Shown: one piece after another, positions 33,745 through 42,839 of the stretch
Layout of the letters: each line of letters begins with the position of its first letter
Position numbering within the stretch: position 1 is the first letter of the stretch
Assembly (NCBI RefSeq): GCF_009497655.1
Contig: NZ_CP023317.1
Location: 4,245,501 to 4,309,500, forward strand
DNA from: Priestia megaterium
GTDB taxonomy: Bacteria > Bacillota > Bacilli > Bacillales > Bacillaceae_H
Direction: 5' to 3'
DNA length: 64,000 nucleotides
The notes under the pieces: generated by a model
The model's database searches: none
What the model saw: the letters and a program-made list of their open reading frames with translations, nothing else
Told to the model about the DNA's origin: nothing
Program-made: the position numbers and the translations under genes

Positions 33745-35397
33745 TTTTACCTTTGAATATGTCTTTAGATAGCGATCTCCGAGTACCGCTTCCGCAATAT
33801 TAACAGCATGATCTCCAATTCGTTCTAAATTGCTAATGATATCGACAAAAACAATAGCAGCAGAACCTGTACATACATTTTCATTTAGACGTAAAATGTG
33901 CTTCTTACGAAGCAGACGCTCCATTGCATCAATCTGCTCTTCTTTTTGAATGACCTGGACTGCTTTTTCTCTATCTACTTTTTCTAAAGCAAAAACAGCT
34001 TCTTTAACTGTTACAATAGTCAATTCGAACATATCAGCTAAGTCGGTATTAGCTTCTTTTGTCATTCTCACCTTATTTGTAATTTGATAATCAACAAGTT
34101 CAATGATATTTTCAAAATGATCGCCAATACGCTCAATATCTCGCGCAGTATCTAGAAGCACAGAATGCTCTTCGCTTTCAGCTTCTGACATGGAAGAGCG
34201 GGATAACAACACTAAATAATTCGTGATTTTTTTATCTAAATTGTTAATGGCATTTTCAATTTGCATAGTAGCATCAGAATGTTTAGGATGGCGCGTCTTC
34301 AAATAACTATTGGCTTCTTCTAACCCAATCGTCGCGAATTCTCCCATACGAATAAGCTCTGCTTTTGCCTGCCCAAGAGCAATTGAAGAAGACTGTTCAA
34401 TAAAAATAGGATCAAGATGTTTAGGTTTAAAGTCTATAACAGCATCTTCACCAGGAATCAGCTTTGTAACAATTAACGCAAGCAGACCGATAAGAGGGAA
34501 CTGAATAATTGTATTGGTTGTGTTAAAGAGACCATGAGCAAATGCAATCGTCATTTCTGGGTTTAAGCCCATCGTCTCTCTCAAGTACTCCACAAGACGA
34601 GTAAATAACGGCAAGATAATTAAAAAGATAGTTGTACCAATTAAGTTGAACATTACGTGCGTTAAAGCAGCCCTTCTTGCTGCCACACTTGCCCCGATTG
34701 AAGCTAAAATAGCGGTAATAGTCGTACCAATGTTGTCTCCAAACAATACAGGCAGCGCGGCATGTATATCAATAGCGCCCTGTCCAAAAAGTTCTTGTAG
34801 AATTCCGATAGTAGCGCTAGAGCTTTGCACAATCACCGTAAATAAAGTGCCAATTACAACTCCTAAAATCGGATTATCACTCATGCTTACAGTTAAATCA
34901 TGAAACTGTTGAAGTGAGCGAAGCGGCTTCATCCCGCTTCCCATAAGCTCTAGACCAAAGAATAACATTCCAAACCCAAAAGCGATTTGACCAAAATTTT
35001 GAACAGGTTTACTTTTAAAGAAAAAGAGTAAAATCGCTCCCACTGCGAGAATAGGAAGAGCGTAGCTCGAAATGTCAATTCCGATTATAAAAGCTGTAAC
35101 TGTCGTACCGATATTTGCGCCCATAATAACCCCTATAGCTTGGCGCAAAGTCATAAAACCGGCACTTACTAAGCCTACCGTAATAACAGTGGTTCCTGAG
35201 CTGCTCTGAATAAGAACGGTAACCAGAATACCTGCTAGAACTCCCATAAACGGATTAGTTGTGAATCTGTCTAAAATATCGCGCAATCTATCTCCTGCTG
35301 ATTTTTGCAACCCATCTCCCATGAACTTAATCCCGAATAAAAAGATTCCGAGTCCACCGATAAATTCAAAAATCATTTTTTGAACATCTAGTTCCAA
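33742..35397 (-). CDS. Na+/phosphate cotransporter (NptA family) with C-terminal PhoU domain
   Basis: 551 residues from a TTG at 35397. Sodium-driven phosphate symporter family with two inverted repeats, each carrying the QSS motif: VTVLIQSSSGTTVITVGLVSAG (about 59-80) and FTVIVQSSSATIGILQELFG (about 185-204), plus GANIGTT and GDNIGTT. Residues about 330-551 are a PhoU-like helical domain (DIERIGDHFENI, LERIGDHAVNIAEAVLG). AAGGAG is nine bases before the TTG, while the more distal frame start at 35406 is too close to it. The 5' side has a promoter flanked by a Pho-box-like array. Confidence 0.9.
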   Translation of the reverse strand: MELDVQKMIFEFIGGLGIFLFGIKFMGDGLQKSAGDRLRDILDRFTTNPFMGVLAGILVTVLIQSSSGTTVITVGLVSAGFMTLRQAIGVIMGANIGTTVTAFIIGIDISSYALPILAVGAILLFFFKSKPVQNFGQIAFGFGMLFFGLELMGSGMKPLRSLQQFHDLTVSMSDNPILGVVIGTLFTVIVQSSSATIGILQELFGQGAIDIHAALPVLFGDNIGTTITAILASIGASVAARRAALTHVMFNLIGTTIFLIILPLFTRLVEYLRETMGLNPEMTIAFAHGLFNTTNTIIQFPLIGLLALIVTKLIPGEDAVIDFKPKHLDPIFIEQSSSIALGQAKAELIRMGEFATIGLEEANSYLKTRHPKHSDATMQIENAINNLDKKITNYLVLLSRSSMSEAESEEHSVLLDTARDIERIGDHFENIIELVDYQITNKVRMTKEANTDLADMFELTIVTVKEAVFALEKVDREKAVQVIQKEEQIDAMERLLRKKHILRLNENVCTGSAAIVFVDIISNLERIGDHAVNIAEAVLGDRYLKTYSKVK

Positions 35398-35446
35398 ACA
35401 CCTCAACTCCTTGATTTTTTTCTAACGACATAGAGAAGTCCCCACT

Positions 35447-35476
35447 ATTATTAACGAATCTTAAAAGCACTGTAAA
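35447..35476 (-). promoter_or_regulatory. Predicted promoter of the Na/Pi cotransporter gene
   Basis: TTTACA (35471-35476) and AATAAT (35447-35452) on the - strand, 18 bases apart. The -35 overlaps a cre-like sequence at 35471-35484 (TGTAAACGTTTTTA, one mismatch to TGWAANCGNTNWCA). Confidence 0.5.
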
Positions 35477-35480
35477 CGTT

Positions 35481-35520
35481 TTTACGCTAATGTTTACAAT
35501 AACTTAACAGTATATTTACA
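35481..35520 (+). promoter_or_regulatory. PhoP-box-like array (TTTACA/TTAACA at 11-base steps)
   Basis: TTTACG at 35481, TTTACA at 35493, TTAACA at 35504 and TTTACA at 35515; the last three are exactly 11 bases apart. This agrees with the B. subtilis PhoP site of 6-base TT(A/C/T)A(C/T)A repeats with 5-base gaps. It lies directly upstream of the Na/Pi transporter -35 and about 40 bases before the yqgB promoter. The repeats read on the + strand. Confidence 0.6.
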
Positions 35521-35558
35521 TTGTAATTGGAAACGATTTCTAGAATCTATTGTAAACC

Positions 35559-35588
35559 TTGAATTTCCGCTATAGAATAAATTATAGT
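35559..35588 (+). promoter_or_regulatory. Candidate promoter of yqgB
   Basis: TTGAAT (35559-35564) and TATAGT (35583-35588), 18 bases apart, about 35 bases before the yqgB start. Confidence 0.45.
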
Positions 35589-35624
35589 TAGAATTTTTTA
35601 ATAAAAGGAGGGTTTACAATAATC

Positions 35625-36401
35625 ATGTTAAAAAAGATGGGATGGAGTCTTACTTCTTTTCAAAAAATGAGGTCTCTTCGCTTTGAGCATACAAACAAAA
35701 CCATTGGCTTCATATTGTTTTTAACACTTATTTCTTTGCTGCCTACATTTTTCTTTATGACGTTGACAATTGTAAACGGCTATCACATTGCTACAACAGA
35801 GCTCCCGAAATCTGTTTCTTCTTTTTCTATTTCAAATTCACAGCTTACGTCAAGCCAACCTTTCACAAAAAAAGTAAACGGTACCGCTTTTATCTTAGAC
35901 CCCTCACAGTCTATTGAACGGTTTCATTCCCCTGCTCATGCAATTGGTTTTTTAAAGGATGGAATTTACATCACGACTAATTCACAAACACAAACGTATT
36001 CATATGAGTTGCTAAACTGGCATCATAAAGATAAAAATGAACTGTTAAACTTGCTGCACGAACAAAAATTTTCTTTATACATACTTGTCCCTATCGCTAT
36101 GCTTTTACTGTACGTATTAACATCTGGACTAAACTTCCTTTCTATTACCTGCCTTGCTTATCTTGGAAAACTGATTGGACTCATCACTAAGAAGCAGCTT
36201 CCTTTCAAACAGCTATGGGCACTGAGCGCTTATAGTACGGTAGCCTTCACGCTGCTTTATATGCTTTTTGAAGCTTTTTCTTTTTCTCTAGCAACACATA
36301 GCTCTCTTTACTGGATAGGAACGTTCTTCATTTACTTATTGCTCGTCACAAGGGTTCCTATGAGAAAAAAGGTAAAACCTAATAAAGCGATTGAAACATA
36401 A
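35625..36401 (+). CDS. yqgB: DUF1189 family membrane protein
   Basis: 258 residues, equal in kind to B. subtilis YqgB. Five or so membrane helices: one at about 29-50, then an extracellular-looking region (about 55-140), then three at about 147-175, 200-222 and 228-245. DUF1189 conserved KMRSLRFEHTNKTIGFI and SGLNFLSITCLAYLG are present. Function unknown. AAAGGAGGG is about 13 bases before the ATG, which is longer than usual. Its end touches a truncated repeat element. Confidence 0.85.
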   Translation: MLKKMGWSLTSFQKMRSLRFEHTNKTIGFILFLTLISLLPTFFFMTLTIVNGYHIATTELPKSVSSFSISNSQLTSSQPFTKKVNGTAFILDPSQSIERFHSPAHAIGFLKDGIYITTNSQTQTYSYELLNWHHKDKNELLNLLHEQKFSLYILVPIAMLLLYVLTSGLNFLSITCLAYLGKLIGLITKKQLPFKQLWALSAYSTVAFTLLYMLFEAFSFSLATHSSLYWIGTFFIYLLLVTRVPMRKKVKPNKAIET

Positions 36402-36410
36402 CGAAATGAA

Positions 36411-36552
36411 TCCAATCAACCGCTAGAAGCACCTACATACATAAAATCTATGTTTACCCTGCCAATGAAAAGCTCCGAACGAATTTAATTCTTGATCAAG
36501 AATCAAATTTGTTGGGAGCTTCTTCAACTAACATACTTTTGTCCCAGCCTCT
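36411..36552. repeat. Composite intergenic repeat, copy 3 (left-truncated, downstream of an MFS gene)
   Basis: Shares CAATCAACCGCT.GAAGCACCTAC, ATAAAATCTA.GTT.ACCCT and TCTTCAACTAACATACTTTTGTCCCAGCCTC with copies 1 and 2 but lacks the GC-rich left half. It lies between convergent yqgB and the MFS gene. The outer motif again overlaps a stop codon (TAAAGAGGCTGGGAC on the - strand). Confidence 0.75.
36466..36522 (-). terminator. MFS gene terminator inside repeat copy 3
   Basis: AAGCTCC...GGAGCTTTTC with a long, nearly perfect inner stem (AATTTGATTCTTGATCAAGAA type) on the - strand. Confidence 0.8.
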
Positions 36553-37764
36553 TTATTTCTGTACAACTTTTCTTCTCCCCATTGCAGAAGAAAAAATTTT
36601 CAACTGATACAAAACCCACAAACCTCCTGCTGCGAGCAAACTAAAGCTATAAATAAACATCAGCCTTTCAGTATGCATCCACACTTCAAAAACAACGGGT
36701 CCCAACGCTACTCCTAAAAATCTCACCGTTCCATAAATGGATACAATAAATCCTCTTTCTTCGTCTGAAGCCGCTGAAGTAATCATCATATTAATACAAG
36801 GAAGAACAAATCCTAAGCCGCCAAAGGCGACTGTCAAACAAAACATCAGCACAGGAAGCGTATAAATCACCGTTAATACTCCAAACATTACGAATAAAAG
36901 AATCATTCCTACTATCATCAATTTTTTCATGAGCACTACATCTGTTTTGATTCGCTGACCGGTCCAATAAGAAACGAGCGTCATCGCGCCAAGAGGAAAT
37001 AAAAAAGCGGTTCCTTTGAAAAAACCGTCTATATGATACGTTTCCTCTATTAAAAAAGATAAGTAATATAAAATGCCAAATAATAAAAACAACCCCAGTC
37101 CCCCGACAAAGAATAAAGGAAAAAGCGATTTTCTTTTATCATAGACGATCCCAATGGCTCTCTTTAAATACTCTCCAACAGATACTGAATCTGAACCTGT
37201 TTTCGCTTCTCTCACATACATGGCTATACCTACTAAAGCAGCACCTGCAGCTAAAGGATACACAAAAAATGCGGCATACCATACAACGAGTGCCGCCGTT
37301 GCTCCAATTATAGGTGCAACCACTTTTCCAGCTCCATTATATACTTCTAAAATCCCAAGGACTTTTGCTCTTTTTTCCCCTGTAAATACATCTCCAGTTA
37401 ATGCCATTGCCAACGTTGTAGTACCAGCAGCGCCAATCCCTTGAATCACTCTTCCAGCCATCAACACAGCAAAGCTTCCAGAAGAGACCAAAGCGCTACT
37501 AGCAGCGACAAGGCTACCGATTATCATCACGATGAGGGAATACATAATTAATTTTTTACGTCCATATCGATCTGATAAAATTCCTACCGCAGGAATACAC
37601 AATGCAGCCGGAATCGAAAATACACTCAGTATCAAACTGGTTTGGACTCCACTTAAGTGAAGTGACTTTTGAATGCTTGGCAGCAGAGGAATGAGCATGG
37701 AATTTCCCAGCACCATGATTAAAGGCAATAAGCCTAATGAAACAATCATTAATTTTTCTTTCAA
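36553..37764 (-). CDS. MFS transporter, DHA1 (drug:H+ antiporter) type
   Basis: 403 residues with about 12 membrane helices. The DHA1 motif A is GILSDRYGRKKLIMYSL (helix 2-3 loop) and motif C-like GRVIQGIGAAGTTTLA is in helix 5. Likely efflux of an unknown compound. I do not recognise it as a named B. subtilis gene in this position. The start is set at TTG 37762-37764, with GGAG eight bases upstream; in-frame alternatives at 37782 (ATG) and 37797 (TTG) lack ribosome sites. The gene ends in a repeat-derived terminator. Confidence 0.8.
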   Translation of the reverse strand: MKEKLMIVSLGLLPLIMVLGNSMLIPLLPSIQKSLHLSGVQTSLILSVFSIPAALCIPAVGILSDRYGRKKLIMYSLIVMIIGSLVAASSALVSSGSFAVLMAGRVIQGIGAAGTTTLAMALTGDVFTGEKRAKVLGILEVYNGAGKVVAPIIGATAALVVWYAAFFVYPLAAGAALVGIAMYVREAKTGSDSVSVGEYLKRAIGIVYDKRKSLFPLFFVGGLGLFLLFGILYYLSFLIEETYHIDGFFKGTAFLFPLGAMTLVSYWTGQRIKTDVVLMKKLMIVGMILLFVMFGVLTVIYTLPVLMFCLTVAFGGLGFVLPCINMMITSAASDEERGFIVSIYGTVRFLGVALGPVVFEVWMHTERLMFIYSFSLLAAGGLWVLYQLKIFSSAMGRRKVVQK

Positions 37765-37840
37765 TTTTCGTTCTCCAATCATATTTAAGTAAGACAAGCA
37801 TAGGCTTTACACATAAGCAAAAGAATGAAGGAGGAGCATA

Positions 37841-38173
37841 ATGAAAAAGCTATGTGCATTAGCCGCTTTCGCTTTTATCGGATATATTTGTCACTACGAC
37901 ATTAAATACGGGACCATTCCTACTGCGACTGAAGCAGTTCAAGTCAGCAAAGCGCAGCCTGCAGAAACAAAAGCCGCCAGCTCTTCTTCCACCTATACAA
38001 AAATAAAAATTAAGCCAGGCGATACAGTTTTGTCCGTCATTGAAGAGCTTACAAAAAAATCGATACCGGTTTCTATGAACCAAATGATTAAAGACTTTAA
38101 GAAGTTAAATAACGGTACAGCGCCTGAAGATATTCAAATTGGAAAAACGTATAAGTTCCCTATTTACAAGTAA
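37841..38173 (+). CDS. yqfZ: LysM domain protein YqfZ
   Basis: 110 residues (B. subtilis YqfZ about 99). N-terminal hydrophobic signal or anchor (about 3-20, LCALAAFAFIGYICHY), an Ala/Ser-rich linker, and a C-terminal LysM domain (about 55-109; IKIKPGDTVLSVIEEL ... IQIGKTYKFPIY) for binding peptidoglycan. In B. subtilis it neighbours ispG, as here. AAGGAGGAG lies before the ATG. Probably surface or spore envelope associated; function unproven. Confidence 0.85.
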   Translation: MKKLCALAAFAFIGYICHYDIKYGTIPTATEAVQVSKAQPAETKAASSSSTYTKIKIKPGDTVLSVIEELTKKSIPVSMNQMIKDFKKLNNGTAPEDIQIGKTYKFPIYK

Positions 38174-38315
38174 TGACAGCATTCTTCTTGTCAAGATGGG
38201 ATAGTCATTGTTAAAATAGCTAAGGTAGTACTTTCTACTAGTTATTTTGTTCATAAAGAGTTATTCTATTAATGAATTCAAATTCTTGATTTCATTTTGA
38301 AGGAGAGATTATCAC

Positions 38316-39428
38316 GTGAGTGAAATTATACATCGTACAAAAACACGCCCCGTTAAAGTTGGAGATTTAACAATTGGGGGCAGTAACGAATTAGTTATTC
38401 AAAGTATGACAACCACTAAAACACATGATGTTGAAGCAACGGTTGCAGAAATTAAACGTTTAGAAGAAGCAGGATGCCAAGTTGTTCGTGTTGCTTGTCC
38501 AGATGAGCGCGCAGCAGATGCAATCCCTGAAATTAAAAAACGCATTAACATTCCATTAGTTGTAGATATTCATTTTGACTATCGCTTAGCGTTAAAAGCA
38601 ATTGAAGGCGGAGCGGATAAAATCCGTATCAACCCAGGTAATATTGGACGCCGTGAAAAAGTGGAAGCTGTTGTAAATGCTGCAAAAGCTAAAAATATTC
38701 CAATTCGTATTGGAGTTAACGCCGGTTCACTGGAAAAACGTATTTTAGATAAATACGGCTATCCGACAGCAGATGGCATGGTAGAAAGTGCACTTCATCA
38801 CATTAAAATTTTAGAAGACCTTGATTTCCATGACATCATCGTTTCAATGAAAGCATCCGATGTTAACTTGGCAATTGAAGCATATGAAAAAGCTGCTCAA
38901 GCTTTTGACTACCCTCTTCACTTAGGAATTACAGAATCGGGTACATTATTTGCGGGAACTGTAAAAAGTGCAGCAGGTCTTGGCGCTATTTTGTCTAAAG
39001 GAATCGGAAATACATTACGTATTTCTTTAAGTGCGGATCCTGTAGAAGAAGTAAAAGTTGCACGCGAGTTGCTAAAATCATTCGGTTTAGCTTCCAATGC
39101 TGCAACGCTTATTTCTTGCCCAACTTGCGGACGTATTGAAATTGATTTAATTAGCATTGCTAATGAAGTTGAAGAGTATATTTCAACTGTAAAAGCACCG
39201 ATTAAAGTAGCGGTACTTGGCTGCGCTGTAAACGGTCCTGGCGAAGCTCGTGAAGCTGATATCGGGATTGCAGGAGCACGCGGTGAAGGTCTTCTATTCC
39301 GCAAAGGTGAAATCGTACGCAAAGTTCCGGAAGAAACAATGGTTGAGGAACTAAAAAAAGAAATTGATAAAATTGCTGCTGAATATCACGCAAAGCAAGA
39401 AGCTGAAAAAGCTGCAGCTAAATCATAA
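38316..39428 (+). CDS. ispG: 4-hydroxy-3-methylbut-2-en-1-yl diphosphate synthase (flavodoxin)
   Basis: 370 residues. Penultimate step of the MEP isoprenoid pathway: converts MEcPP to HMBPP with a [4Fe-4S] cluster and two electrons from flavodoxin/ferredoxin. Cluster ligands Cys268, Cys271 (LISCPTCGR), Cys303 and Glu310 (GCAVNGPGE) are present. TIM-barrel start with [15 protein letters not shown]. The GTG/ATG-type start has AAGGAGAG upstream. With ispH at 46.5 kb the window holds both terminal iron-sulfur enzymes. It ends at a strong palindromic terminator. Confidence 0.97.
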   Translation: MSEIIHRTKTRPVKVGDLTIGGSNELVIQSMTTTKTHDVEATVAEIKRLEEAGCQVVRVACPDERAADAIPEIKKRINIPLVVDIHFDYRLALKAIEGGADKIRINPGNIGRREKVEAVVNAAKAKNIPIRIGVNAGSLEKRILDKYGYPTADGMVESALHHIKILEDLDFHDIIVSMKASDVNLAIEAYEKAAQAFDYPLHLGITESGTLFAGTVKSAAGLGAILSKGIGNTLRISLSADPVEEVKVARELLKSFGLASNAATLISCPTCGRIEIDLISIANEVEEYISTVKAPIKVAVLGCAVNGPGEAREADIGIAGARGEGLLFRKGEIVRKVPEETMVEELKKEIDKIAAEYHAKQEAEKAAAKS

Positions 39429-39429
39429 C

Positions 39430-39468
39430 CAAAAAAAGCGAGGCGCATATGCGCCTCGCTTTTTTTAT
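39430..39468. terminator. Bidirectional terminator, ispG / yqfX
   Basis: AAAAAAGCGAGGCGCATA / TATGCGCCTCGCTTTTTT, a perfect palindrome serving convergent genes. Confidence 0.9.
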
Positions 39469-39830
39469 GAAAAGAACGGTAATATAAACGTACCGACAAT
39501 AATCGATACAACTCCGATCCCTATTGCCCATGCTCCTAGCGTAAGTGCTCCTTTTCTGCGTGCGATAAACCCTAGAATAATCCCAGCGGCACCAAGAATA
39601 ATTGGTAAAAAGAATAGTGAAAGAATCGAAAGCACGAGTGCGAAACGACCGTATCCCGTTCCTTCTCCTTGTCCAGCGACTTCATGATTGCGATTGCGGT
39701 CAATATCTATAACTTCACGCTCTGCATGTGGCTCTCCTACTCGGTAAGGAACGCCCACTTCAGCTGCAGTTTCTTCCATGAAATCAGCTTCATATACATC
39801 TTTTCTACGCCTTTGTTCTTCATTCTCCAT
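39465..39830 (-). CDS. yqfX: YqfX family membrane protein
   Basis: 121 residues. A hydrophilic, charged N-terminal half (Asp/Glu/Arg-rich) is followed by two membrane helices (about 59-83 and 93-117) with GRFALVLSILSLFFLPIILGAAGIILGF and LGAWAIGIGVVSIIVGTFILPFF. It resembles B. subtilis YqfX and DUF4190-like proteins; function unknown. The start at 39830 follows GAGGGA; the frame extends further upstream but without ribosome site. Convergent with ispG. Confidence 0.82.
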   Translation of the reverse strand: MENEEQRRRKDVYEADFMEETAAEVGVPYRVGEPHAEREVIDIDRNRNHEVAGQGEGTGYGRFALVLSILSLFFLPIILGAAGIILGFIARRKGALTLGAWAIGIGVVSIIVGTFILPFFS

Positions 39831-40089
39831 GCTTAATCCCTCGCTTTCGTAAATAAGGAGCATTTATAGTATCTGAATGCGAGAAAAAATTATAAGTGTT
39901 AATCTTATACAGCTGCTCATTTTCTTGCAAAAATAGATACCTGCACGATTCCCACACCGTATAATCATCCTTATCTTTTTTCTTAAGGAGTATAAAAAGT
40001 ATTACTGTTTCTCTTTAGGCTTTATGTTACACTAGACAAGAATAATCAAGCACCTAAGCAGAATAAACGTATTAAAGGAGTGCACGTAG

Positions 40090-40665
40090 TTGACAAAAAA
40101 GTTTGGAATTGACATTGATGGAACTGTTACCTCTCCTGAAACTTTTGTTCCTCATTTAAATAAAGCCTTTAACTTAAATTTAACACTTGAAGATATTACA
40201 GAATATGATTTCAGCCCTTTTGTAAATGTATCACCTGCAGAACTCGGGAAATGGTTTAAAGCAAATGAACGCTCTATTTACGAAACCTCTCCACTTGCAG
40301 ACGATGCAAAAGCGGTTTTGCAAAAGTGGCATCAAAAGCACGAATTATTCTTTATTAGTGCAAGGCACGATCAGCTATTGGACGTCACGGAAGAATGGTT
40401 TCAAAAAAATGAGCTATCGTTTCATCACATTGAGTTAGTCGGCTCTCATTTTAAAGTTGAGACAGCAAAACGATACGATGTTGATATCTTTTTTGAAGAC
40501 AAACATGATAATGCTTGTGAAATCAGTGAAGAATGCAATATTCCCGTTATCTTATTTGATACTCCTTATAATCGCTTACCTGTTCCAAAAGGAGTGGTTC
40601 GCCTATATAACTGGCTAGAAGCAGATCAGTGGGTAGCCGACTGGTTAAAAGAACAGCAAAAATAA
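40090..40665 (+). CDS. yqfW: HAD-like nucleotidase YqfW
   Basis: 191 residues. HAD superfamily phosphatase, 5'-nucleotidase / NT5C-like group. Catalytic motif I DIDGTVTSPE (about residues 7-16), motif II ISARHDQL (about 94-101) and motif IV FFEDKHDNA (about 136-144) are visible. It probably dephosphorylates a nucleotide or related phosphate in the cytoplasm. The start is TTG at 40090 with AAAGGAG nine bases upstream. Flanked by terminators; divergent promoter region of about 250 bases contains no other gene. Confidence 0.86.
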   Translation: MTKKFGIDIDGTVTSPETFVPHLNKAFNLNLTLEDITEYDFSPFVNVSPAELGKWFKANERSIYETSPLADDAKAVLQKWHQKHELFFISARHDQLLDVTEEWFQKNELSFHHIELVGSHFKVETAKRYDVDIFFEDKHDNACEISEECNIPVILFDTPYNRLPVPKGVVRLYNWLEADQWVADWLKEQQK

Positions 40666-40699
40666 AAAAGAGAGGTGCATAGCACCCTCTCTTTTTTAT
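40664..40699. terminator. Bidirectional terminator, yqfW / zur
   Basis: AAAAAAGAGAGGTGC / GCACCCTCTCTTTTTT with an ATA loop. Confidence 0.9.
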
Positions 40700-41109
40700 T
40701 GATTACATTCTATACATTGACCGTAAATTTCGAATTTATGGCCTGTAATATTATACCCTCGCAAATCCTCGTCTACATACTCCATCGGACAAGCTTCAAT
40801 TTCTTTTGTTTTTCCACAATCTAAACAAATGAAGTGGTGATGATGATGAGCAGTTGCACATTTAAATCGAAAGTGCTTTTCGCTCGAAAGCTCCGTCATT
40901 TCAAGTACGCCTAACTCCACAAATAATGATAAATTACGGTAGATTGTATCAAAACTTAGACCAGGATAATCAGGCTTCATATATTCTAATACATCTTTTG
41001 CCGTTAAGTACTTATTTGATTTTGAAAACAAGGCAAGCATTTCTTCACGTTTTCCTGTATGTTTATATCCTTGATCTTTTAATAAATGAATGGCTTCAGT
41101 TAAATTCAT
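40696..41109 (-). CDS. zur: Zinc uptake repressor Zur (Fur family)
   Basis: 137 residues. Zinc-loaded Zur represses zinc uptake genes. Winged-helix N-terminus ([33 protein letters not shown] recognition helix region) and metal domain with [13 protein letters not shown]: Cys95, Cys98, Cys132 and Cys135 form the structural zinc site. Very similar to B. subtilis Zur (YqfV), slightly shorter at the C-terminus. Overlaps znuB by 4 bases (ATGA); last gene of znuC-znuB-zur, giving autoregulation through the Zur box upstream of znuC. Confidence 0.95.
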   Translation of the reverse strand: MNLTEAIHLLKDQGYKHTGKREEMLALFSKSNKYLTAKDVLEYMKPDYPGLSFDTIYRNLSLFVELGVLEMTELSSEKHFRFKCATAHHHHHFICLDCGKTKEIEACPMEYVDEDLRGYNITGHKFEIYGQCIECNQ

Positions 41110-41948
41110 TTTTGTTTCCCCTTCCGTCCTTTATTAATCATAATAGATATGATTAAAATAACAACAGCAATGACAACAATTGTACCGCCTGGTGCTAAAT
41201 CCAAGTAGTACGCTGAAAATAATCCGCCTAAAACAGATATTTCACCAAAAATCACCGAAAGCAGAATCGTTTGTTTAAAGCCTCTAGCTAAGCGAATGCT
41301 TGCTGCTACAGGAAGAGTCATAAGCGATGACACCAATAGAATACCGACGATACGCATCGATACAGCAATGACAAGAGCAACCATCACGATAAATAAAAAG
41401 TGCATCCACTTCGATTTAATTCCAGAAGCAGAAGCATGCTCCTCGTCAAAAGATAAAATAAATAATTCTTTATATAAGAAAAAGACAATAGCTATTACAA
41501 ATACGGCTATGACAACAACTGTCCAAAGATCCGAACGACTAACTGCACTCACGCTTCCAAACAAATAATTCATTAAATCATTATTAAAACCGTCTGCCAG
41601 CGAGATACAAATTGCACTAATACCAATTCCGCCCGATAAAATAATCGGAATGGCCAGCTCTTGATAGTGCTTGTAGACCCCTCGAAGCTTCTCGATAAAA
41701 AGAGCCCCTGTAACGGAAGACACCATTCCTAAATAGACGGGGTTCACTCCTTGCATAAACCCTATTTTCTGACTAAGAAGCAAGCTCGCAGAAATTCCGG
41801 CTAGCGTCACGTGACTTAACGCGTCTGCAATTAAAGAAAGACGTCTTACTACGATGAACGTGCCCAATAAAGGAGCTAAGACGCCAATAATCATACCTGT
41901 TAAAAATGCATTTCGCAAAAACTCAAATTGAAATAAACTGCTTATCAT
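41106..41948 (-). CDS. znuB: Zinc ABC transporter permease ZnuB
   Basis: 280 residues with about eight membrane helices; ABC-3 family (zinc/manganese) permease. Conserved elements: [29 protein letters not shown] (about 27-55) and [20 protein letters not shown] (about 200-219). It brings Zn2+ into the cell with ZnuC and a binding protein that is not encoded here. Overlaps znuC by 4 and zur by 4 bases. Metal specificity (Zn rather than Mn) is inferred from zur linkage and the Zur box. Confidence 0.92.
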   Translation of the reverse strand: MISSLFQFEFLRNAFLTGMIIGVLAPLLGTFIVVRRLSLIADALSHVTLAGISASLLLSQKIGFMQGVNPVYLGMVSSVTGALFIEKLRGVYKHYQELAIPIILSGGIGISAICISLADGFNNDLMNYLFGSVSAVSRSDLWTVVVIAVFVIAIVFFLYKELFILSFDEEHASASGIKSKWMHFLFIVMVALVIAVSMRIVGILLVSSLMTLPVAASIRLARGFKQTILLSVIFGEISVLGGLFSAYYLDLAPGGTIVVIAVVILIISIMINKGRKGKQK

Positions 41949-42724
41949 ACGTGCTGCCCTCCATGATGATGATCATGGGTTAACACATGAACATTATGAC
42001 CATAAAACATAGATACGTCATGTTCACAAAGCTGTTCGAATTCTTTGGCATTCCCATGAAAGTGTAAAAATTTATTTAAACAAGCAACGTGGGTTACTTT
42101 TTCCGAGACAGTTCCAATATCGTGAGTAACAAGCACAAGCGTAATTCCTTTTTCTTTATTTAACTTTTCAAGAAGCTCATAAAAAGTGTACACATTTTGT
42201 GCATCCACTCCGACCGTAGGCTCATCTAAAATCAACAGCTCGGGCTCACTTACAAGCGCGCGTGCAATAAAAATTCGCTGCTGCTGACCACCGGATAGCT
42301 CTCCTATGTTTCGATTTAAAAATTTGCTCATCCCCACTGCTTCTACCGCTTCTTTTACTTTTTGTTTATGAGAAGCATTCATAAAGCGAAACAAACCTAG
42401 TTTTGAAGTAAGGCCCGTGGAAACCACTTCAAAAACGGTAGCAGGAAAGCCGCTGTTGAAACTATTCGCTTTTTGCGATACATATCCAATTTTACTTCGT
42501 TCTTTAAACCTTCTCTGATCTTTTCCAAATAAACGAATTGAACCTTGAGATGGTTTTTGCAAACCAAGCAAACATTTAATTAGCGTTGATTTCCCAGAAC
42601 CATTTGGACCAACGAGCCCCAAAAAAGCTCCTTTTGGAATTGAAAAACTTATATCTTCTAATACATTCACTCCATCATATTGAAATGATAAATGATCAAT
42701 TTCAATGATATCAGGTGTATTCAT
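41945..42724 (-). CDS. znuC: Zinc ABC transporter ATP-binding protein ZnuC
   Basis: 259 residues. ATPase of a metal ABC importer. Walker A GLVGPNGSGKSTLI (about 36-49), signature [16 protein letters not shown], Walker B LLILDEPTVGVD. The C-terminus ends in a histidine-rich stretch HDHHHGGQH, common in zinc transporter ATPases. First gene of the operon, behind a strong promoter with Zur operator. ATG preceded by GGTGAGG. Confidence 0.93.
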   Translation of the reverse strand: MNTPDIIEIDHLSFQYDGVNVLEDISFSIPKGAFLGLVGPNGSGKSTLIKCLLGLQKPSQGSIRLFGKDQRRFKERSKIGYVSQKANSFNSGFPATVFEVVSTGLTSKLGLFRFMNASHKQKVKEAVEAVGMSKFLNRNIGELSGGQQQRIFIARALVSEPELLILDEPTVGVDAQNVYTFYELLEKLNKEKGITLVLVTHDIGTVSEKVTHVACLNKFLHFHGNAKEFEQLCEHDVSMFYGHNVHVLTHDHHHGGQHV

Positions 42725-42806
42725 ATGCGCCTCACCATTCTTTTTTTATATTTCTCCATACAAAAGAGGGCACGGTTTCTATCGTATACTCCGTTACCCA
42801 TTTACT

Positions 42807-42827
42807 TTCTCAGAATCATTACGATTT
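42807..42827 (-). promoter_or_regulatory. Zur box
   Basis: On the - strand AAATCGTAATGATTCTGAG at about 42809-42827 matches the left two thirds of the B. subtilis Zur site (AAATCGTAATNATTACGATTT). It starts 12 bases after the -10 of the znuC promoter, where bound Zur would block RNA polymerase. Confidence 0.75.
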
Positions 42828-42839
42828 AGTCATTAATGT

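Noticed and set aside
38918-39322. 134-codon - strand frame opposite ispG
   Set aside because: Antisense shadow of the ispG coding sequence, no ribosome site or family motif.
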